A DNA stretch of 64,000 bases, taken from Thioploca sp. (lineage in GTDB: Bacteria; Pseudomonadota; Gammaproteobacteria; Beggiatoales; Beggiatoaceae). Made by a program: the position numbers and the translations under genes. A model generated the notes under the pieces. The model was given only the letters and a program-made list of their open reading frames with translations, ran no database searches and had not been told where the DNA came from. The stretch lies in NCBI GenBank assembly GCA_012032555.1, contig JAAUSR010000002.1:62001-126000 (forward strand), given 5' to 3'. Positions 61,646 through 64,000 of this stretch are shown one piece after another (the stretch's first letter is position 1; the number at the start of each line of letters is the position of its first letter).

Positions 61646-63520
61646 TCATGCTTTATCAAGTAGCTGCTTGGCTTCCTCGTCAGAAAGTTCATCCAATTCG
61701 GCAACTAATTCAGAAATGGTGCTTAAATCACTGGCATTTATTGATGTTGCTAGCAACTGAGAAAGTTCGGCTACAGTCGGTTTCATAAATAGGGTAACGA
61801 TAGGTATATCTATTGGAAAAAACGCTTGTAATTGGGAAATGACTCGAGTGGCTCGAAGTGAATCACCACCTAACCGGAAAAAATTATCATGTATTCCTAG
61901 TGTTTTAATATCAAGAATTTCAGCCCAAATATCCGTTATCAACATTTCTAGATTATTTCTTGGTGCCACGTAGTCACGCTGAAGTTGGTTAACTAATTTA
62001 GCGGCTAGTCCAATCCGCTGTAGCTTACCGGTAGCGCCTTTGGGAATCTCATCAACAATCACGACCTCACTGGGTACCTTAAAATCGGCTAATTGTTGAA
62101 AAGCAAATTCACGAATCATTGGCCCCGTTAAAGTAGCTTGGTCACGTAGCACTACCGCAGCGGCCAGATCTTCTCCTAAGGTAGGATGTGGAACTGCAAA
62201 AGCGACCGCTTGGAGGATATCAGGATGTTCCAACAGTGCTTCATCGATTTCCCGCGGAGAAATTTTTTCGCCACCCCGATTGATGATTTCTTTGAGGCGA
62301 CCGGTGATAAAAAGGTAGTTTTCACTATCCAAATAACCTTGATCACCGGTACGAAACCAACCCTTGGTAAAAGCACTTTGATTAGCTGAAGGATTATTTT
62401 CGTAACCCGATGTGACATTTGCGCCTCGAATCACGATTTCACCAAGTGTTTCCGCTGATAGCAAATGGCCTACCTCATCCATAATAGCAATCTCCGGACC
62501 GGCTGCTATCCCTACCGAGCCTAATTTACGCTGACGGGGTGGTAAGGGATTACTTGTCATTTGATGAGAAGCTTCTGTCATACCATAAGCTTCAATGACT
62601 GGGGCATTGAACACGGTTTCCAACTCGGTTAACACTAGCGGTGGTAAAGCAGCAGAAGAGGAACGGATCAATCGTAGTTGACAGTCGCTAATAATTTTAT
62701 GATGGTTTGAAGCATGGGCCAATATGGCTTGGTGCATGGTGGGGACTGCAGTGTACCAAGTTGGACCAAATATCTTCAGCCATTGAAAAAATTGGCTGGC
62801 ATTAAAGCCCAAGGAACAAACCACACTGGCACCCACACTCAGCGAGGATAATAAAGCACCGATGAGGCCGTGAATATGAAACAGCGGCATCATATTTAAA
62901 CAACGATCTTTCTCAGACAGTTCTAATATTGAACTAATATTGTGAGCAGAGATACAGAGGTTATTTTGAGTTAGCGGTACGATTTTTGGACGGGATGTGG
63001 TACCGGAAGTGTGTAGTACTAAAGCGATATCATCTGGCTGTGTCCAACTAGTATACTTGGAACTGTTCAGTTCACCACTGGTTAGTGTCGGTATAAGAGT
63101 AAAAATACCCGCTTCCGCTTCTAATACGGGTTGAAGTTCGATGATGGGGATACCACGCGCTTGGGCAACTGTTCGTGCTGGTCCGGCAACTCCGGCTTGA
63201 ATAATCAAGGCTTTCGCATTTAGATCGGATAAATAAAAGTCAAATTCTTCAGCCCGATAGGCTGGATTGAGTGGTGCACTGGTTGCAGCGACTGTAACTG
63301 CTAAAAATGCCACCGCCATTTCTGGGCCATTAGGAAGGACAATAGCTACTCGATCCTGGCGGCCCACACCACAAATATTTAGTGTCGCAACCAATTGATG
63401 AATATGTTGATTTAACTGGTGATATTTAAGGGGAGTACGCTCAGGTGCTGTAATAGCTATCGCATCGGGATGTTGTTTTGCTTGGATTTCCAGAAGGCTA
63501 TTTAAACATAATGGTTGCAT
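61646..63520 (-). CDS. AMP-dependent ligase fused to a carrier domain (putative starter-loading protein)
   Basis: The 624-residue protein has an ANL adenylation domain (about 1-515): HTSGTTSRPKIVPLT (P-loop), EAYGMTEASHQM, GWFRTGDQGYLD and a C-terminal KGATGKLQR catalytic Lys region. A phosphopantetheine carrier domain (about 525-600) follows, with FRLGGDSLRATRVI. Sequence style (LPNGPEMAVAFLAVTVAATS, MMPLFHIHGLIGALLSSL, TWYTAVPTMHQAIL) is nearest to Pcs60/AAE3 oxalate-CoA ligases, suggesting a small carboxylic acid substrate instead of an amino acid. It ends in an acidic segment LDELSDEEAKQLLDKA, a pattern often seen at NRPS/PKS docking ends. As first gene of the three-gene cluster it probably loads the starter onto its own carrier for the first C domain of the NRPS. 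Confidence 0.87.
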   Translation of the reverse strand: MQPLCLNSLLEIQAKQHPDAIAITAPERTPLKYHQLNQHIHQLVATLNICGVGRQDRVAIVLPNGPEMAVAFLAVTVAATSAPLNPAYRAEEFDFYLSDLNAKALIIQAGVAGPARTVAQARGIPIIELQPVLEAEAGIFTLIPTLTSGELNSSKYTSWTQPDDIALVLHTSGTTSRPKIVPLTQNNLCISAHNISSILELSEKDRCLNMMPLFHIHGLIGALLSSLSVGASVVCSLGFNASQFFQWLKIFGPTWYTAVPTMHQAILAHASNHHKIISDCQLRLIRSSSAALPPLVLTELETVFNAPVIEAYGMTEASHQMTSNPLPPRQRKLGSVGIAAGPEIAIMDEVGHLLSAETLGEIVIRGANVTSGYENNPSANQSAFTKGWFRTGDQGYLDSENYLFITGRLKEIINRGGEKISPREIDEALLEHPDILQAVAFAVPHPTLGEDLAAAVVLRDQATLTGPMIREFAFQQLADFKVPSEVVIVDEIPKGATGKLQRIGLAAKLVNQLQRDYVAPRNNLEMLITDIWAEILDIKTLGIHDNFFRLGGDSLRATRVISQLQAFFPIDIPIVTLFMKPTVAELSQLLATSINASDLSTISELVAELDELSDEEAKQLLDKA

Positions 63521-64000
63521 AATTTTACCCGTTTTTTAGTCTCATCTTTCCTAAATAATTTAGGAACTTATGATAATGTATAAATCAATACGTTATGCAT
63601 AAATTTATTATTTCATAATTCATGGCGTTTTAATATCATTCGATTATCAGTATTTTACAAATGAGGTGATCCTGTCAACCTACCTATGTCTATCCACCTA
63701 TCATTTTCAGGTTACCTTAATAAAAGTAATAAGTTGAAGGCGGTTCAGTTAGCCAATTATCAAAAGAAATCAGAAAAGGATTACTCGAATCCCACCCCAA
63801 CTGTGGAGGCAAGTCTTCCAAAAAAATTACCTTTGACAATCAGTGCCTAGTTAGAAGCCCCAACTGCAAATACCACGGTGATAGCCACGTATCCAGTAGA
63901 AACGGAACGTGAGGATTGGAGACCACCAGGATTAAGAAGTTTATTATCGTGGAGTTACGCACCAACGACTGGTGAAGTCAACCCAATTTGTGATAACTTA
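63521..64000. other. Region upstream of the NRPS cluster; possible broken gene at window edge
   Basis: The first 150 bases are AT-rich and should carry the cluster promoter (minus strand). On the plus strand a frame from ATG 63686 (MSIHLSFSGYLNKSN) meets TAG at 63848-63850 and then stays open to the window end (LEAPTANTTVIATYPVETER). A second plus-strand frame (63733-63912) encodes a His/Cys-rich stretch (HPNCGGKSS, SPNCKYHGDSH) without a start codon. Neither can be assigned; both may be part of a decayed gene. Confidence 0.3.

Noticed and set aside
1-64000. tRNA, rRNA or other conserved RNA genes
   Set aside because: Reading both strands by eye, I found no tRNA T-loop/acceptor combinations, 4.5S RNA core or rRNA segments; small unusual RNAs could still be missed without a covariance search.

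Overview
The window comes from an AT-rich gammaproteobacterium. Large sulfur bacteria of the Beggiatoa/Thioploca/Thiomargarita group fit best. The gammaproteobacterial core is represented by RelA with an EFDD synthetase motif, RecC, UvrA, HemD, Ffh and a YheS-type ABC-F ATPase. A Vitreoscilla-type single-domain globin and a Psr-like sulfur-compound oxidoreductase operon suit that lifestyle. The many TIR, WD40, CHAT, NB-ARC and haemagglutinin-repeat proteins are the cyanobacteria-like accessory load known from these organisms. The assignment is inferred from gene content only.

Layout: 0-11 kb is an accessory island. It holds a nonsense-interrupted UPF0175 antitoxin gene, a TIR-TIR-TIR-TM-WD40x16 protein, a secreted TPR-CHAT putative protease and a secreted filamentous-haemagglutinin-type adhesin with about 12 repeats, all on one strand. 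At 11-16 kb lie hemD, uvrA and a proline iminopeptidase. At 16.5-20.2 kb are two secreted proteins of unknown function (one with an in-frame TGA), an XRE regulator and an AAA-like/PD-(D/E)XK protein. At 20.3-25.9 kb is a minus-strand operon for a Tat-exported molybdopterin oxidoreductase (psrABC-like), a TorD-type chaperone and a HybE-like protein. relA follows at 27-29 kb, then a 105-bp MITE-like element, an NB-ARC ATPase with a helical partner, and a large hybrid histidine kinase (33-37 kb).

At 37.5-44.6 kb is a scarred zone: a broken dctP, a 773-bp IS1-family element, a broken antitoxin-like gene, palindromic repeats, a second triple-TIR protein, a DUF29 protein and a truncated IS66 transposase. 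recC, a split-borosin-type N-methyltransferase, ffh, the globin and the ABC-F protein occupy 44.7-52.9 kb. From 53.5 to 63.5 kb a compact natural-product cluster reads on the minus strand: a ligase-carrier starter protein, an isocitrate-lyase/PEP-mutase family enzyme, and a C-A-T-C-A-T-TE NRPS.

A caution applies throughout. At least five genes, including the normally essential ffh, carry single-base shifts, most at homopolymers. Many apparent breaks may therefore be sequencing errors. In-frame stops in three or four small genes are less easily explained that way. The most interesting candidates for new biology are the TIR/CHAT/adhesin island, the borosin-type methyltransferase without a visible precursor, and the small NRPS cluster with a cysteine-type thioesterase.
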